Source: Apostichopus japonicus (lineage: Eukaryota; Echinodermata; Holothuroidea; Aspidochirotida; Stichopodidae). Taken from it: DNA of 64,000 nucleotides. How positions within the stretch are numbered: position 1 is the stretch's first letter; each line of letters opens with the position of its first letter. A program made the position numbers and the translations under genes. The stretch covers positions 27,542,564 to 27,606,563 of the forward strand of contig NC_092571.1 in the NCBI RefSeq assembly GCF_037975245.1, in the 5' to 3' direction. Below, one piece after another: positions 1 to 11,420 of this stretch. A model generated the notes under the pieces. The model was not told the DNA's origin, did no database searches, and saw only the letters and a program-made list of their open reading frames with translations.

Positions 1-336
1 GTCTCTCGTGGTCCGTTTTACCCAAAAAAGCAATGACAACGATATAGGGAAAGAAAGAAAAGAAGTCATATACCCATGACGAGAGTCGAACTCGCGCCTC
101 GCCGCAAGCGACGTATCCTAACCAATTAGACCACATGGGCTACTCGTGAATCAGTGAAGATTTTAGGAATATTATACACTTAAATAAGGCATCTATTTTA
201 CATTTTTTTGTCAGAAAACGTTGTTTAAATGCTTTCTTGACCTTCAACTTTTCAGAAATCGAAATCTTTCATCACAAACGATTGTTTAATTCGAAGATTT
301 CCTTCATGTTTTAAGAGAAATATTTGTACTGATTGA
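1..336. repeat. Direct repeat, first copy (cut by window start)
   Basis: This stretch recurs at 1541-1876, exactly 1540 bases downstream, without net length change and with only scattered substitutions. The match stops at the same base in both copies (336 and 1876). It contains the tRNA-like sequence at 71-140. The left edge lies outside the window, so the true unit may be longer. It may be a tRNA-derived SINE or a tandem duplication of a tRNA locus; the sequence does not decide between them. Confidence 0.85.
71..140 (-). tRNA. tRNA-like sequence, isotype uncertain (possibly tRNA-derived SINE head)
   Basis: Read on the minus strand, positions 140 to 72 form a 7-bp acceptor stem (GCCCATG with CATGGGT, the first pair being G-T), a D arm with TGGTCTAATTGG that fits a Pol III A box, and a T arm with GAG-TTCGACT-CTC that fits a B box. 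The body resembles eukaryotic tRNA-Glu. The anticodon loop reads CTTGCGG, formally UGC, but the anticodon stem has one mismatch and the variable loop is about three bases too short. It is therefore probably a degenerate tRNA or SINE promoter rather than a working tRNA gene. Confidence 0.5.
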
Positions 337-1037
337 ACCAAGCTATATCTAGGAGTTGACCTTTTCTCTTTTCTTTTCCATGCTTCAGTAGACAGCTGTA
401 CTCCTTATTTATGTACTTAGACGGACGTTAGTGACAACCAGCTACTATATACAATTGTATACAAGTTTAACCCCCGATAAAGACGCACACACCATATCCG
501 ACATTGCCGCGTGAAATGGTAGTTAGCTGACCTACAAACAGAATGTGGATATCAATGGGACACTTGTGCATATACTTTCATTCGATGAGCTCTCCTATGT
601 ATAGGCCAAATTTGATTACTTCACAAATTTCTCTCAATTGTTTGAAAGATATGTACTCAAGTCATATAATTCATGAAATAGTATTTTCTTATGAACCCTC
701 ACCATTCACATTCTCTTCCTCCTTGGTATAAACAGAATGAGGAGATCAATAGGGGGACGCTCGTGTTTCTTCTGTTGTTTGAAAGTTACTTACTAAAGTC
801 ATATAATTCATGAAATGATATTTCTTACAAAGTTTCTTTCTTCTTCTTTTTTCTCAATTACTTGGTAATTGTACAGCTATTATAAGTCAATGCCAATATT
901 GGTTCAGTTTTTGAGAAATAATAGTTAAAAATCTGAGTCTCGAAAGTTAAATGACTGAGCTGGATACTTCCTTTTTACACAAAATATGGACTGTTTGGTA
1001 CGATAATGTGAAATTGTAAATATTTAAGGACAGAAAT
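337..1037. other. Gene-free AT-rich spacer
   Basis: Short open frames are present but none resembles a known protein and none has convincing splice context. I see no repeat or RNA structure here. Confidence 0.5.
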
Positions 1038-1491
1038 TGTTGATAGATCTTATAAGCAGTTGGCAAGGCCTCATCTTAAGAATGATATTCAGGCTTGCAG
1101 TCTTTACTTTTATTAAGACAAGGAACTATTGGAAGAAAGTTCAAAGACGAATGGGTCGTACTTATAGTTCTATTCAATCACTGACGGGTGTTTCCAATCA
1201 TGATAGGCATGGCATTCTCAATCTCATTACCCTGGGAATGAGAAGGTTGCGAGGGGAATTAATTCAAGTGGACAAGATTGTCCAAAGTTTTGAATACTTG
1301 GCTTTTAGTGACTTTTTCGTTTTCAAAGGGTAGGAATACCAGAGGTCATTGTCTTAAGTTGTAGTAGATTAAATGTCGGGAAGAACTCTTCTCAGAGACT
1401 TGTGGATGAATGGAATGATTCGGTGTTCCTTTCTTAAAAGGAAGTGTTAATGGTTCCAAGAACTATTTGAGAAAGAGCGATTTAATTTGAA
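1038..1491 (+). mobile_element. Decayed non-LTR retrotransposon, C-terminal reverse-transcriptase fragment
   Basis: Conceptual translation in shifting frames gives the typical C-terminal region of CR1/L2/Rex-like LINE polymerases. It contains YKQLARPHLKNDIQA (about 1038-1085), then KVQRR with RLRGELIQVDKI (about 1135-1285), then SQRLVDEWN (about 1395-1420) and KNYLRKSDLI (about 1459-1488). Stops and at least two frameshifts separate these blocks, so it is a dead 5'-truncated copy. The fragment ends just before the second direct repeat. Family assignment rests on motif recognition, not a search. Confidence 0.7.
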
Positions 1492-1540
1492 GTTTCTGTG
1501 TTAAAATATATTTTTATATTGTCGTTGATGGGGACTTAAT

Positions 1541-1876
1541 GTCTCTCGTGGTCCGTTTTACCCAAAAAAGCAATGACAACGATATAGGGAAAGAAAGAAA
1601 AGAAGTCATATACCCATGACGAGAGTCGAACTCGCGCCTCGCCGCAAGCGACGTATCCTAACCAATTAGACCACATGGGCTACTTGTGAATCAGTGATGA
1701 TTTTAGGAATATTATACACTTAAATAAGACATCTATTTCACAATTTTTTGTCAGAAAATGTTGTTTAAATGCTTTCTTGACCATCAACTTTTCAGAAATC
1801 GAAATCTTTCATCACAAATGATTGTTTAATTAGAAGATTTCCTTCATGTTTTTAGAGAAATATTTGTACTGATTGA
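1541..1876. repeat. Direct repeat, second copy
   Basis: Near-identical to 1-336. After 1876 the sequence diverges abruptly, which marks the right boundary of the repeated unit. Confidence 0.85.
1611..1680 (-). tRNA. tRNA-like sequence, second copy
   Basis: Identical over the tRNA-like body to 71-140, including the shortened variable loop and the UGC-reading anticodon loop. Retention of the same irregular fold in both copies suggests either recent duplication or propagation as a SINE-type module. Confidence 0.5.
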
Positions 1877-3817
1877 ATAAAAAATGCCAAATTTTTCATT
1901 TTAAGTGCTAGAAGTCCCAATTTTGGATCAAAGTAGTTGCTATGGTGTTTAAAAATGGTTTTCAAGCAAACGTCAGAAAATTTCAAGCTTGGGTGATTTT
2001 TACGCATAAATTAGTATTACAGCCTTAAAGTACCACAAAGAGCATGTGCGTTTCCATACATTAGGCTAGAATAGCCTTCTGAGCATTTCTAACCAGTTTT
2101 CCTCCCCAACAAATATTGGGTCATTAAGCCTTGACCTACCAAAGCTTCCGTAGTATGATTCCTGCCTTGAATCTGCTAAGTAGGTGCCAAATGCACGAAA
2201 TTCAAAATCCTTCAGAATCAGACCAAAATGCCTGCAGTGTGTTTGACGTGAACGACTAAGTTCAGTGAAATTTGACATCTGTGGGCACCTAAAGAACATG
2301 GTAATCATACTTTGGGTTATTTTTGCTAAAGTTGGAAGTACCTGGTGTTTAACTAAGGACAAAAACTCAGTTTCAATGCATGAAATACCCCTAATGTTGT
2401 TAGCTTAGGCCTAGGCCTCAGGTTCATAATGGCGCTACGTTAGTATCCTAGACCAAGTCTACACCAGCTGTAGCACAATGTTGTATGAGGTCTGTATCCT
2501 AAGTGGAGTGGCTGCTGAGGGCTAATACCTTGCACAGAGAATGTTTTGAGTCTTATTTAGCAAATAATCCACAAAGGTATGCATTTTCTGCTTCTGCCAA
2601 TGTGCATCAAGGTGTTTTTGAGCCTACTCACTCCTCATTAGTTTTCTGTTGTTTTGTCAATTTCAGAGAAAGTTGATGTGATAAGTCTTCAGCATGCACA
2701 GCGATATACTTTGAATGGGTGTGGTATCAATGGACTCAACTGGTTAGATGAGGTAACAACAAATCCCAAACAACTCTGACAGCAGAAAGAGATATCCTGA
2801 TGCTTCCATGGGAGATCTACTGTAGTAACTATAGGAACCAGTGCTTGCCACCAATAGAGAATAAGGTAATTTGACGTTGTTGTTCTCTGCCGAGCAACAA
2901 ATTTGAATGTTTTATCATGAAATATGCCCCCCCCCCCCTTATCCACCTCTCTTCTCTTATAACTGTCTTTAATACATTGTAACAACCTATGCACAAACCT
3001 TTAAATGGACTGGATATGCTATTGAGGTGAACAGTGTATCTAGATAGCATTCCAGTAAGCTTTCCTTTTGACTACTGTAATACTGTTACAGCGAGGCTGT
3101 TGTTTACAAATCCCGATGATCCAGTTTTGGCAAAGAACACCTTCAATTCTCTTCTTTTATTCTTAGTAACTTAACAGTTGCACTGGAGTGACATGCAATA
3201 TCAGTTTAACATGTGCCAAACAGTTCAGGAATACATTGGGGTATGTCCTGTGGGTCAGTTTGTGAGGAATCTGCTGAGCTAAACAAAAGTAGTTTTCATC
3301 ACTTTTCAGAGCCAGAGACGAAAAAGCCCTCACCGCTAACCCTTCTATGGATGATGTTTCTGCAGGTAGGGCAAGCCAGACTAAGTGGACTGTGATCAGG
3401 GATACCAATCATACCTGCAAGAATCATAGATGCACCCAAATTGGTCAAGCTTATCAAAATTGGTGACTGGAAGTGTTGTTGCAGACATAAAGTTGCCATG
3501 AAGAAATTTTGAAATGTTTTTCTGTCATAACACAGTCAACAGGAGTATCTATCATAACACGTAATGAAACTACTAAATACTATCTGATGAGTATTAAATA
3601 GGATGGAATGGAATGTATGATGCATTTTCAGGATTATTTTGAGCTCTCATCCTCCTTGATTATCTGAGCCATGTATTCAAAATTTGAGTGTTCAAGAAAA
3701 ATTGCTTACCTATTCCACAAACGTAGATATGTATACTACAACATTAGACTGATAGCATGTTGAAAACTGACACTTCTTATTTTTAGGCCATGTCCCCTCC
3801 ATCATGGAATTGCCCAT
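1877..3817. other. Gene-free region with possible exon relics
   Basis: No confident gene. A stretch at 2667-2752 looks exon-like: it follows TTTCAG, stays open on the plus strand (EKVDVISLQHAQRYTL...) and ends GAG before GTAAC. A second open stretch at about 2787-2865 is in another frame. On the minus strand 2066-2362 is open for 98 codons but resembles nothing I recognise. These could be remnants of a decayed mobile-element gene. Confidence 0.3.
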
Positions 3818-3842
3818 ATATAGATATGTATAGATATATATA

Positions 3843-3940
<98 letters not shown>

Positions 3941-3948
3941 CATATATA
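3818..3948. repeat. (TA)n microsatellite
   Basis: Almost pure TA dinucleotides with a few TATC and TACA interruptions. It lies on the 3' side of Ig pseudogene A, in the same relative position as the larger (TA)n block at 32789-33237 beside gene C, so the tract predates the duplication. Confidence 0.95.
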
Positions 3949-3949
3949 T

Positions 3950-4604
3950 TACCACATGTATCAAAATTACATGATCATGTTTGCAATAATGCCAGAAATT
4001 GTATTAATTTGTTTCTTTTTTATCAATCCTCAAGTCATTATTCTATTCTCTTAATGTGTCATTTCTCTGGCTGCTAGCGTCGACAGTGCGTGGTGATTCG
4101 CAATTGCATAGTTTCAACAAATGAGACCAACGAAAAGGAAATTAATTGGTTGTCGTCTTGTGCGCCTAACTCCCATTCTGTGCGTTGAAGTCAGTGTTAA
4201 TTGGCTCTGGGTTTTACAATAGGTTATATAAAATGAAGGAAATACCATGTAGTTCAAATTGCGCCTGTTGGGGTAGCACACCCACCCCCTGTGTCCTCCA
4301 CTCCGCTAACCAGGCGTGGTGGTGTGCTAACAAACAGACTATTGTTCCAAAGTTCCCAGACTACTGTACATGTAAATACAAATGCCGCAATGGAGGGATG
4401 GATATATTCAGACTATTTCCACCAATGTGTATCACGTTACATGATACAACAGAATGCCGTCTGTCATTAACTGTTTTTGAATTATCACGGTAATTTGATG
4501 ATAAAGTACTAAATACTGTATTTAACACAATAATAAAAAAAAAAAAATAATGAATCAAAACCAAAACGTAATATATGAATATAAGTTTATAACATAAAGA
4601 ATAA
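3950..4604. repeat. 3' flank of Ig pseudogene A, duplicated beside gene C
   Basis: From the ACATGTATCAA sequence onward this matches 33260-33909 at high identity, including the CTGTTGGGGTAGCACACCC stretch and the segment just after the stop codon. It defines the right-hand part of an approximately 3.4-kb duplication shared by loci A and C. No separate gene is visible. Confidence 0.8.
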
Positions 4605-5845
4605 TCATTTAACAATATCATACTGTTCATATTCTTGTAAAGGTTCGCAGGGAGACAGATAACCACCACTGTCATAAGTAAATAAAGATGAATTGATGTT
4701 CGTATAGTTATCTGTGGGTAGATTTAATGCATTACTATTATCAATCTGAGATTCAATCGGTGGGACTATGTCATCATTCATGGATGTATTTCTATCATTA
4801 GCATTATTCGTACTAGGGTTCTCTCCGGCGGAAACATTTAAGCGATATTTACATACTATAATTACAATGAGACATATTAAACAGAAGCTGATGACCACGA
4901 CAACTAATAAAACAGCTATTACTCGACCTGGATTATTGGTTGCACTGATTTGGATCGTCGTTGTGATATTTCTATTTCTGTAGTTACCAACACATGGTAT
5001 ATTCACTGGGCAAACGTCCCTTCCGGTATCCGTAACATACAGTTGAATGTATGTATCGCCTTAACTAATATAATATTTCCAATGACTAGGGATGTTAGTC
5101 CAGGTTAGGTTAACTTCACTCACATTACTGGTACAAATAAAAATATGATTCTTCACATTACTGCAAATGATATCTGATGGAGCCACCGCAACAGAGAACA
5201 ATTGGAGAAGTAGTATAGGTCTTAAGGAGCATGATCCTTGATAACTTTGATTATAAGGAGCTGGTAATTGTTGAGAGACATTATTGTTAAATGATGAGTT
5301 GAAGTACGATGAGAATGATAGAGTCTTGGAGGAATGCGGGTGAGAGGATGTTGTCTTGGTTGAGATGCTAGTGACATCTGTGGTTTTAATTCCCTGTATG
5401 ATATGGTTTGACATAGTCACGTGTGGAATTCCTTCCTCTGAAGTACAGTTCATCTCGACAAGGTCAATCTGATCCTCGAAAGTATATGGGCCGATTTCAA
5501 TGGAAGATTTACAAATAGGTTTACTGCTTATTAATGTGTAGACATTGCTAATCACAGCATATTTCTCATTACCAACTTCACCACATCTATATGTTCCTTT
5601 ATATTCTTCAGTTGCATGTTTTAATGTCAGGTTGCCCGTAGTGAGACCAATCTTATGTTAAATGGATTGTTAGCACTCTGTTCACAAATAAATTCAACTG
5701 TTTCATTCTTCAGAACGTTGATAGGGTCAGGAATAGGAGCAAATTTTGTAGTCATACGCCGAGGAAAGGAAGGTTCCAAACATGTTGTTATAACCGCACA
5801 CGATAAAAGTGTCGATAAAATATTCTCAAGTCTCATTGAATCCAT
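4605..5845 (-). pseudogene. Ig-superfamily receptor pseudogene, copy A (C subtype)
   Basis: Colinear with intact gene C (33910-35238) from its start codon to the QYDIVK terminus, but broken. About 70 bases are missing in the first Ig domain near 5653. Fifteen bases are missing near 5282, which removes the SVFVC segment and thus the second cysteine of Ig domain 2. An indel and stop near 5050 separates domain 3 from the membrane helix. The 3' part still encodes an intact helix and a tail with YTNI, YDSG, YLSP and YDIV motifs (4605-5006), and its coding sequence is only lightly diverged from C. It cannot make the full receptor; a truncated product from an internal start is conceivable but unsupported. 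Confidence 0.85.
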
Positions 5846-5891
5846 ATTGGTCTTCAGCCGTGTGATGATACTTACAATTAAGGCTATGTAC

Positions 5892-7425
5892 CTAAAATAG
5901 AAAGGACAAAAATAATAAGAGCTTTTTAATGTCTCAAATTGAATAGATATCTTCAATGTATGTATGTATGTATGTATGTATGTATGTATGTATGTATGTA
6001 TGTATGTATGTATGTATGTATGTATGTATGTATGTATGTATGTATGTATGTATGTATGTATGTATGTATGTATGTATGTATGTATGTATGTATGTATGTA
6101 TGTATGTATGTATGTATGTATGTATGTATGTATGTATGTATGTATGTATGTATGTATGTATGTATGTATGTATGTATGTATGTATGTATGTATGTATGTA
6201 TGTATGTATGTATGTATGTATGTATGTATGTATGTATGTATGTATGTATGTATGTATGTATGTATGTATGTATGTATGTATGTATGTATGTATGTATGTG
6301 TGTATGTATGTATGTATGTGTGTATGTATGTGTGTTATGCATTATTCGCATATCGATGGAATTTAAATATGCAGGAGTAGGAGAAGCCGGTTGAAAGTTG
6401 TGTTAGGGGTGGGACAAAAGTCGATTTGAGTTGTAGAAGTTACCTTGGCACTATTTCAGTTTTGCACAAACTGCGATGACCTAGACGATAAATTGGGAAT
6501 TTCAACTTTTCCTATCCACATCTCGAATATACCTGTTCTTGGAATTAATTTATCTTGTCCTTTTTCCCTGAGTAACTGCCTCCTCTTGAAGTAGCAATTC
6601 TCCTACCAACAATTAGTATTATCTCAGACAAGATTAGAAGTATATCATCTCAAACTTCGATTGGCATTATTTTTTTGCATAAAATTTAATAATTTTTGTA
6701 AAAAGACGAAAGTTCTACGAACATTTAAAATTCTCGAATAATCGCCCCAAACTACTATTTGCTATTTCAGTTCCACTTTTTCTCAACTGATGATATTTTT
6801 TAACTCTAATTTTGGACATTTATCTCAATATTTCTACTACTTCGTTCGGAATTTCTATTTGTAGAAATTAAGGTATTTCATTCACAAACTGTCGACGTAT
6901 TACTCATATTTTACATTTTTTATTAAACATCCAACTTTCTTTAAAATGCTTCACTATTCAATGTAAAAACTGAGAATGTTTACTTCCTCAAAGTCTTGAA
7001 ATGTTTCTTATGATTACAATTGGATTATTGCAATTAGTTACTTGTTTTTGTATGCCGTAATTTCGACTGTTTAATTTTTCGATATTTTGAGCAAAAAAAT
7101 GGTGAATGATGCTATATGCTGATATTAGAATGCAATGTGCCTCTTGTTCTGTTCTTATAAAATTGGGAAGAATGGGAAATGTCGAGAAAGCAACTCCTGC
7201 CTTTACTCTGATCAGTGCTAGCTCCCCTGCACCTAGTCCCTAAGCCTATACTATGTGATGCTATACTATCTGATGTGGCGTAGCGCTACATTATTGCTTC
7301 AAAGTGAAGCTAGCTTATAAGGCTTTTACAAAATTTCAACGAATAACTGATGCCCGTAAAACTAGATTCCTTAATACTTTCCTCATAGCTTGTTTAACAG
7401 TTATAGTAACATTAAGTGGACTTAC
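5892..7425 (-). other. Putative 5' UTR intron of Ig copy A
   Basis: On the minus strand TTACGTCG is followed by GTAAGT at 7425, and a CTTTCTATTTTAG acceptor ends at 5892, 47 bases upstream of the start codon. Gene C has the same donor and acceptor at 36473 and 35285. The two introns align throughout, the main length difference being the (TGTA)n block. The intron is inferred from splice consensus and paralogue conservation; there is no transcript evidence. Confidence 0.55.
5957..6334. repeat. (TGTA)n microsatellite, about 94 units
   Basis: A nearly perfect tetranucleotide array with a few TGTG variants at the right end. The matching site in the gene C intron (about 35394-35407) has only about three units. 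Long open frames across it in all phases are artefacts of the 4-base period. Confidence 0.98.
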
Positions 7426-9500
7426 CGACGTAACAAATCTCAATCGAACTTCCCGCTATTGAGGATTCAATTCACAAAAAATCCTTCAGAAATTAAACAG
7501 TATAGCTTATAGAATTATTCCAATTTATACATTATGAAAACTAGAATGAACTACAAACTTCAGCGCTTTGATCCGTGCCTGCGTTATACGTCTCTGAAAA
7601 CATGGAAATTACAACCGAGACAATTGAAAGAAAAATAAGTACTGTACCCTGGTACCAGCGTTTGAAGATAGACTTCTTTTGGAGATACTTTTACACAAAC
7701 CGAAAGAACCTGTAAAACGCACTTATTTTTGAATTGCAATTTAATTTATTATTTGCTTATCGACAAACATCTATAAATATCGACAAACCTATTTTAATAA
7801 GCATGACAAAAATCAGCATAAATCAGCATATAATCACTGTACTAACCATTCATTTCCTCAAAGGCCTCCGTGAAAACCTTGAACATGATGCATACAGTAA
7901 CTGCACAGTTCAGCAGTGTTGGAAAACCTTGTTCAATTTCCCGTGAACACACTGCCGATTTCCCGCCGGTGTTCGCCTGCCTAGCACGCGTAACGTGCGA
8001 GCATAAAGGCGTGGTGTCCAGGGGCCCGTCTTAGGGCTATGGTGGGGTCATGGGGTAGGACCCCTCGTGGGGATCCTGGGGGCAAAAGCCCCCGAAAATT
8101 GTTGTCATTTTTTTGCGATGTCTGGCGATGAAAAAATTCGCAGTTGAGGATGCAAAATAATGACAACTTTTTTTATTTAAATTGTCACGAAACTGATGAA
8201 AATTTTAAAATGACAAGTTAAAGTAGCTATATTATGTTATAAAATGAAAAGAGATTTAATGAGTCTTTCAATCTTTAAAAAGTGCAACTTACAAAACTTC
8301 CGATATTATGAAACAAACAACGTTCAGCAAAGCCCCGTTTCTAGACTGCCTAACAATGAATAGCGTGCACTATGCGTACATTTTTACAACTGCAGTGTTT
8401 AACATGTACATGTGCTTCGAATTTGCCCAGGTACCTTCCCAACAACTGTGAGCTCATCCCCTGTGTAACACCTGTTTGTTAACATTTTTTGGCACGTTGC
8501 CAGGGAACCTTTTAGTTACATGAGATCCGTAACCGCGAGGTGGTTAGGCTATTTGCTTTACACTTAACTATGGTAGGATATTATTTTTTCAGGTTTTTTT
8601 TTTCGCTATACGGTCAAGTGAATACGTTGTACATTGAGTATAAACTCAATAAATTATAACTTCTACATTATGATCGACAGTTCGTAAGTTAAGGTTTGAG
8701 TGTTTGCTCCCAAATCTGACTAGGAATTTGTATCGCACAAATCGGCACAATGTGCGATGCTGATTTGGAAACGTCTCGCAAGTTTGTCGTTTTGGATCGC
8801 ATTTTGCGATGCGATACCGGAAAAATCGAAAACTGCTTATATGGTGTTGGCATCGATATGCCTTTGACTACACACATAGACAGTTTTTGAGGCTGTTCAT
8901 CGTGGAACATGCATTTCAATGCTCACTGATATGATGTTATATCTGCTCTTTGCTTTACAAATTCGAAAAGGCGTGTAGCGAGTAATTGCCGAGGGAGGGG
9001 CGAAGCCTGTAGGCAAACTATCTAAGCGAAGCGCCACCATGCGTTGGCGCGAAGCGTACAAGAAAAATTTTGGCCAAAAATGCCTCCCAGATCGCTGGAA
9101 ATGACACTTCACAGGCCTTGTAAGTTGCATCTAAGCATTGTCTATTTTGAAATTACTAGCGATGTCATAAAGTAAATTTGCTCGGGGGGGGGGGGGGCGG
9201 TCGCCCCCTTCCCGAAATGCGTCATGTACTCCGACGACTCGGTCGAGTTCAAGACCAGCCACAGTTGGTTCCATATAGCACAATTGTACAATTGTTTAAG
9301 GCGTCCATACACACACACGCGTTATGATAGACCATATGTAGTATTTATATAGATACATTAGTGAGAGAGGAAAAATGGAAACGTCAAAAATGGAGTTGTC
9401 GGTGTAAGGGATAGGGTGAGGCGCACACCCCCTCCGTAATTCTTGATCTGTCACTGGCTACCCTGTGTATATTATAGGGATCAGCGCTTTAATTATGACT
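7426..9500. other. Gene-free upstream region of copy A with element-like GC patches
   Basis: No gene is supported. About 7480-7600 and 7640-7710 match the area upstream of gene B (24895-25000 and 26929-26990). About 7980-8110 is a G/C-rich patch of the type seen in miniature elements of marine invertebrates. About 8955-9110 contains AAGCGAAGCGCCACCATG, related to a patch at about 25445. A G-run is present at 9185-9197. Confidence 0.5.
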
Positions 9501-9502
9501 GT

Positions 9503-9711
9503 TCCTCTTTCTCTTCCCGAGGTCTTGGCTATCTTCTACTCCCTCCTTTTTTCCTTTTTCTCTCTTTTTTTCTTTTTCTTTTCCCTTCCTTCCTCTCCTC
9601 CTTTTCTTTTTTCCCCCTCCTTTTCCCTTTTTTCTTCTCTTTTTTTCTCTCCTATTTTCCTTACCCGGGGGGGGGGCGCGCCCCCAACGCCCCCCCCTGG
9701 ATACGCACCTG
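9503..9711. repeat. Polypyrimidine tract followed by G- and C-runs
   Basis: About 160 bases of the plus strand are almost only C and T, then a run of G and GCGCGCCCCC-type sequence ends at CTGGATACGCACCTG. The right end looks like a hAT-type terminus (CAGGTGCGTATCCAG on the minus strand) abutting relic G1. I could not find the opposite terminus. The lysine/arginine-rich minus frames here are composition artefacts. Confidence 0.7.
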
Positions 9712-10100
9712 ATAACAATTACAATGATAATGATAATCAACATCAAACATATTGCTGGACTGGTTGCAACGAAAGAATATGTGACTAACGTATTGTGCTG
9801 TTGTTAAGATGGCTATGTATCCATAGTAACCAACACATTGCATATAAACGTTGAATAGGCGGTATCCGTAATATTAAGTTTAATTTAGTTGTTGCGTGTG
9901 TTAATATCATATTTGTAGTAATTATTTATTTACTTCCATATCACTTTACTTCACTTAATACATTACTGCATCACTTCAGTATTTTATTCCTCACATTACT
10001 GAACTTGATTCTGGATGGAGTCAATGTAACAGAGAATAAAGGTAGAAGTATAATAGGCTTTCTTATATCAAATGATCTCGGAACAGACGGTGTGTCAGAG
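9712..10100 (-). pseudogene. Relic Ig receptor fragment G1 (membrane helix and Ig domain 3)
   Basis: No open frame remains, but the DNA aligns with gene B from its membrane-helix codons to the start of domain 3. Anchors are the CAATGATAATGATAATCA block with CATATTGCTGG (helix region), CCATAGTAACCAACACATTG (domain 3 QCVGYYG region), CGGTATCCGTAATATTAAG and TCACATTACTG. It is truncated on its 3' side by the GC-rich element ending at 9711. This is an old dead member of the array. Confidence 0.75.
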
Positions 10101-10365
10101 ACGAAGATAAAAAAGAATAAATAGGGTCTGCCATACAAATAAACCCTATCATGTGTGGCTTATAATAACAAATATTGTAAGTCTTTAGCTGTCATGACTA
10201 GATAAAGGTTATTTGATGCATTTCGTTTGAGTCCTCACGTACAGGAGCTGATTATATTAATTACATTGTTTATCACTTGTTATGTTTAGAAATGTTAGTT
10301 TCTTCTTAAGCGTCGGTTAAATTTCCAGGCTTTCCTGACATGTTAAAGGAAGATGAAAAATCGAA

Positions 10366-11040
10366 TAGAGAGCAAATAGAGAGCTTGATGTCAGTGAATC
10401 TTTCTCTGAAGTTATGGTTTTTCTAATTCAATGCATCATAGGCTTAGAGAAATATGAGTTATCCAATGCAATATATATTTTAGTAGCGTTTGATCTCAAA
10501 ATGTTTCAACTTCAATCTTAGCCTCGCTCCAAATGCAGAGTTGACAATAATGTATACATTATTGACTTGATATGACATTTCCTTCAGTTCAAACTTCCTG
10601 CACAAAATGTCAGTCTTTCGTTTTAATGTTTTTTTTTTTACAATTTGTCACGACTTGAGCAAACACTTCAAAATATGGTCTAGGCAAGAGTTGAACTATA
10701 GAGAGCAAATAGAAAGCTTGATTTCAGTGAATATTTCTCCATAGTTAAGATTTGTTTAATTCAATGCATTATAGATTTAGTGAAAATATTAATTATCGAA
10801 CGCGATGTATATTTTAGAAGCGTTTGATCTCAAAAGCTTTCTTTTACAATCTTGGCCTTGCTCTAAATGCAGAGTTGACAATAATGTATACATTATTAAC
10901 TTATACGTGACATGACAGGGACTTATATATAACATGACATTTCTTACAGTTCAAACTTCCTGATCAAAATGTCTTTCAGTTTTAATGTTTATTTTACAAT
11001 TTGTCACTTCAAACACTTCGAAAAATGGTCTGGGAAAGAG
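10366..11040. repeat. Tandem repeat of about 333 bp, two copies
   Basis: Unit starts are marked by AGAGAGCAAATAGA at about 10366 and 10699. Each unit contains GTTTGATCTCAAAA, then AGAGTTGACAATAATG with a palindrome, then TCAAACTTCCTG. Related copies occur at about 47597-47960 and, in roughly three units, 55960-56860, always upstream of an Ig gene's 3' flank. A diverged trace lies at 38590-38700. No coding potential. Confidence 0.85.
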
Positions 11041-11227
11041 TTGTACTTGCATTGCTCAATTAGTTTCAGGAAATGCTTTTCACGATAAAATAATCGAAAC
11101 TGAACATTGACATACTTTAAACGAGTTCTGTATCCGCAGAAAGCCTGCGTGTAATGAGAATATATAGGTTGCTCTGTGATTTACTTTCCTTTAAAAGATG
11201 ACTTCAGACAAACTGTTAGACATGACA

Positions 11228-11420
11228 CACTCTTAAAACGTTGGGCAAAAATTTGTTGGGTAGAGATGTTTTAAGAAAATGTTGGTTAATTCTTTAACCA
11301 TTATGGGTAAAATGATGTTGGAAACATTTATCCAACGTTTATCCTGTACATATACGAGTCCATTTGCCCAACGTCTGGGCAATGTTCCCGCCAAAATATT
11401 GTCGTACAATTCGCACTGCA
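11228..11420. repeat. Left terminal and subterminal repeats of the CACTA element
   Basis: Contains repeated GTTGGGCAAA, GTTGGGTA, CCATTATGGGTAAAA, TTATCCAAC and TTTGCCCAACG motifs in both orientations. Such clustered short motifs are the presumed transposase-binding sites of this transposon class. The function is inferred from the class; no transposase binding was shown. Confidence 0.75.

Noticed and set aside
2066-2362. 98-codon minus-strand frame
   Set aside because: Protein-like in composition but no recognised domain, start context or splice signals; kept only as a possible relic in the spacer note.
5939-6394. Long open frames reading MYVC or HTYI repeats on both strands
   Set aside because: They exist only because the TGTA tetranucleotide is free of stops in all phases; no start context, no homologue.
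9465-9788. Leu/Phe/Ser-rich and Lys/Arg-rich frames on opposite strands
   Set aside because: Composition artefacts of the polypyrimidine tract.
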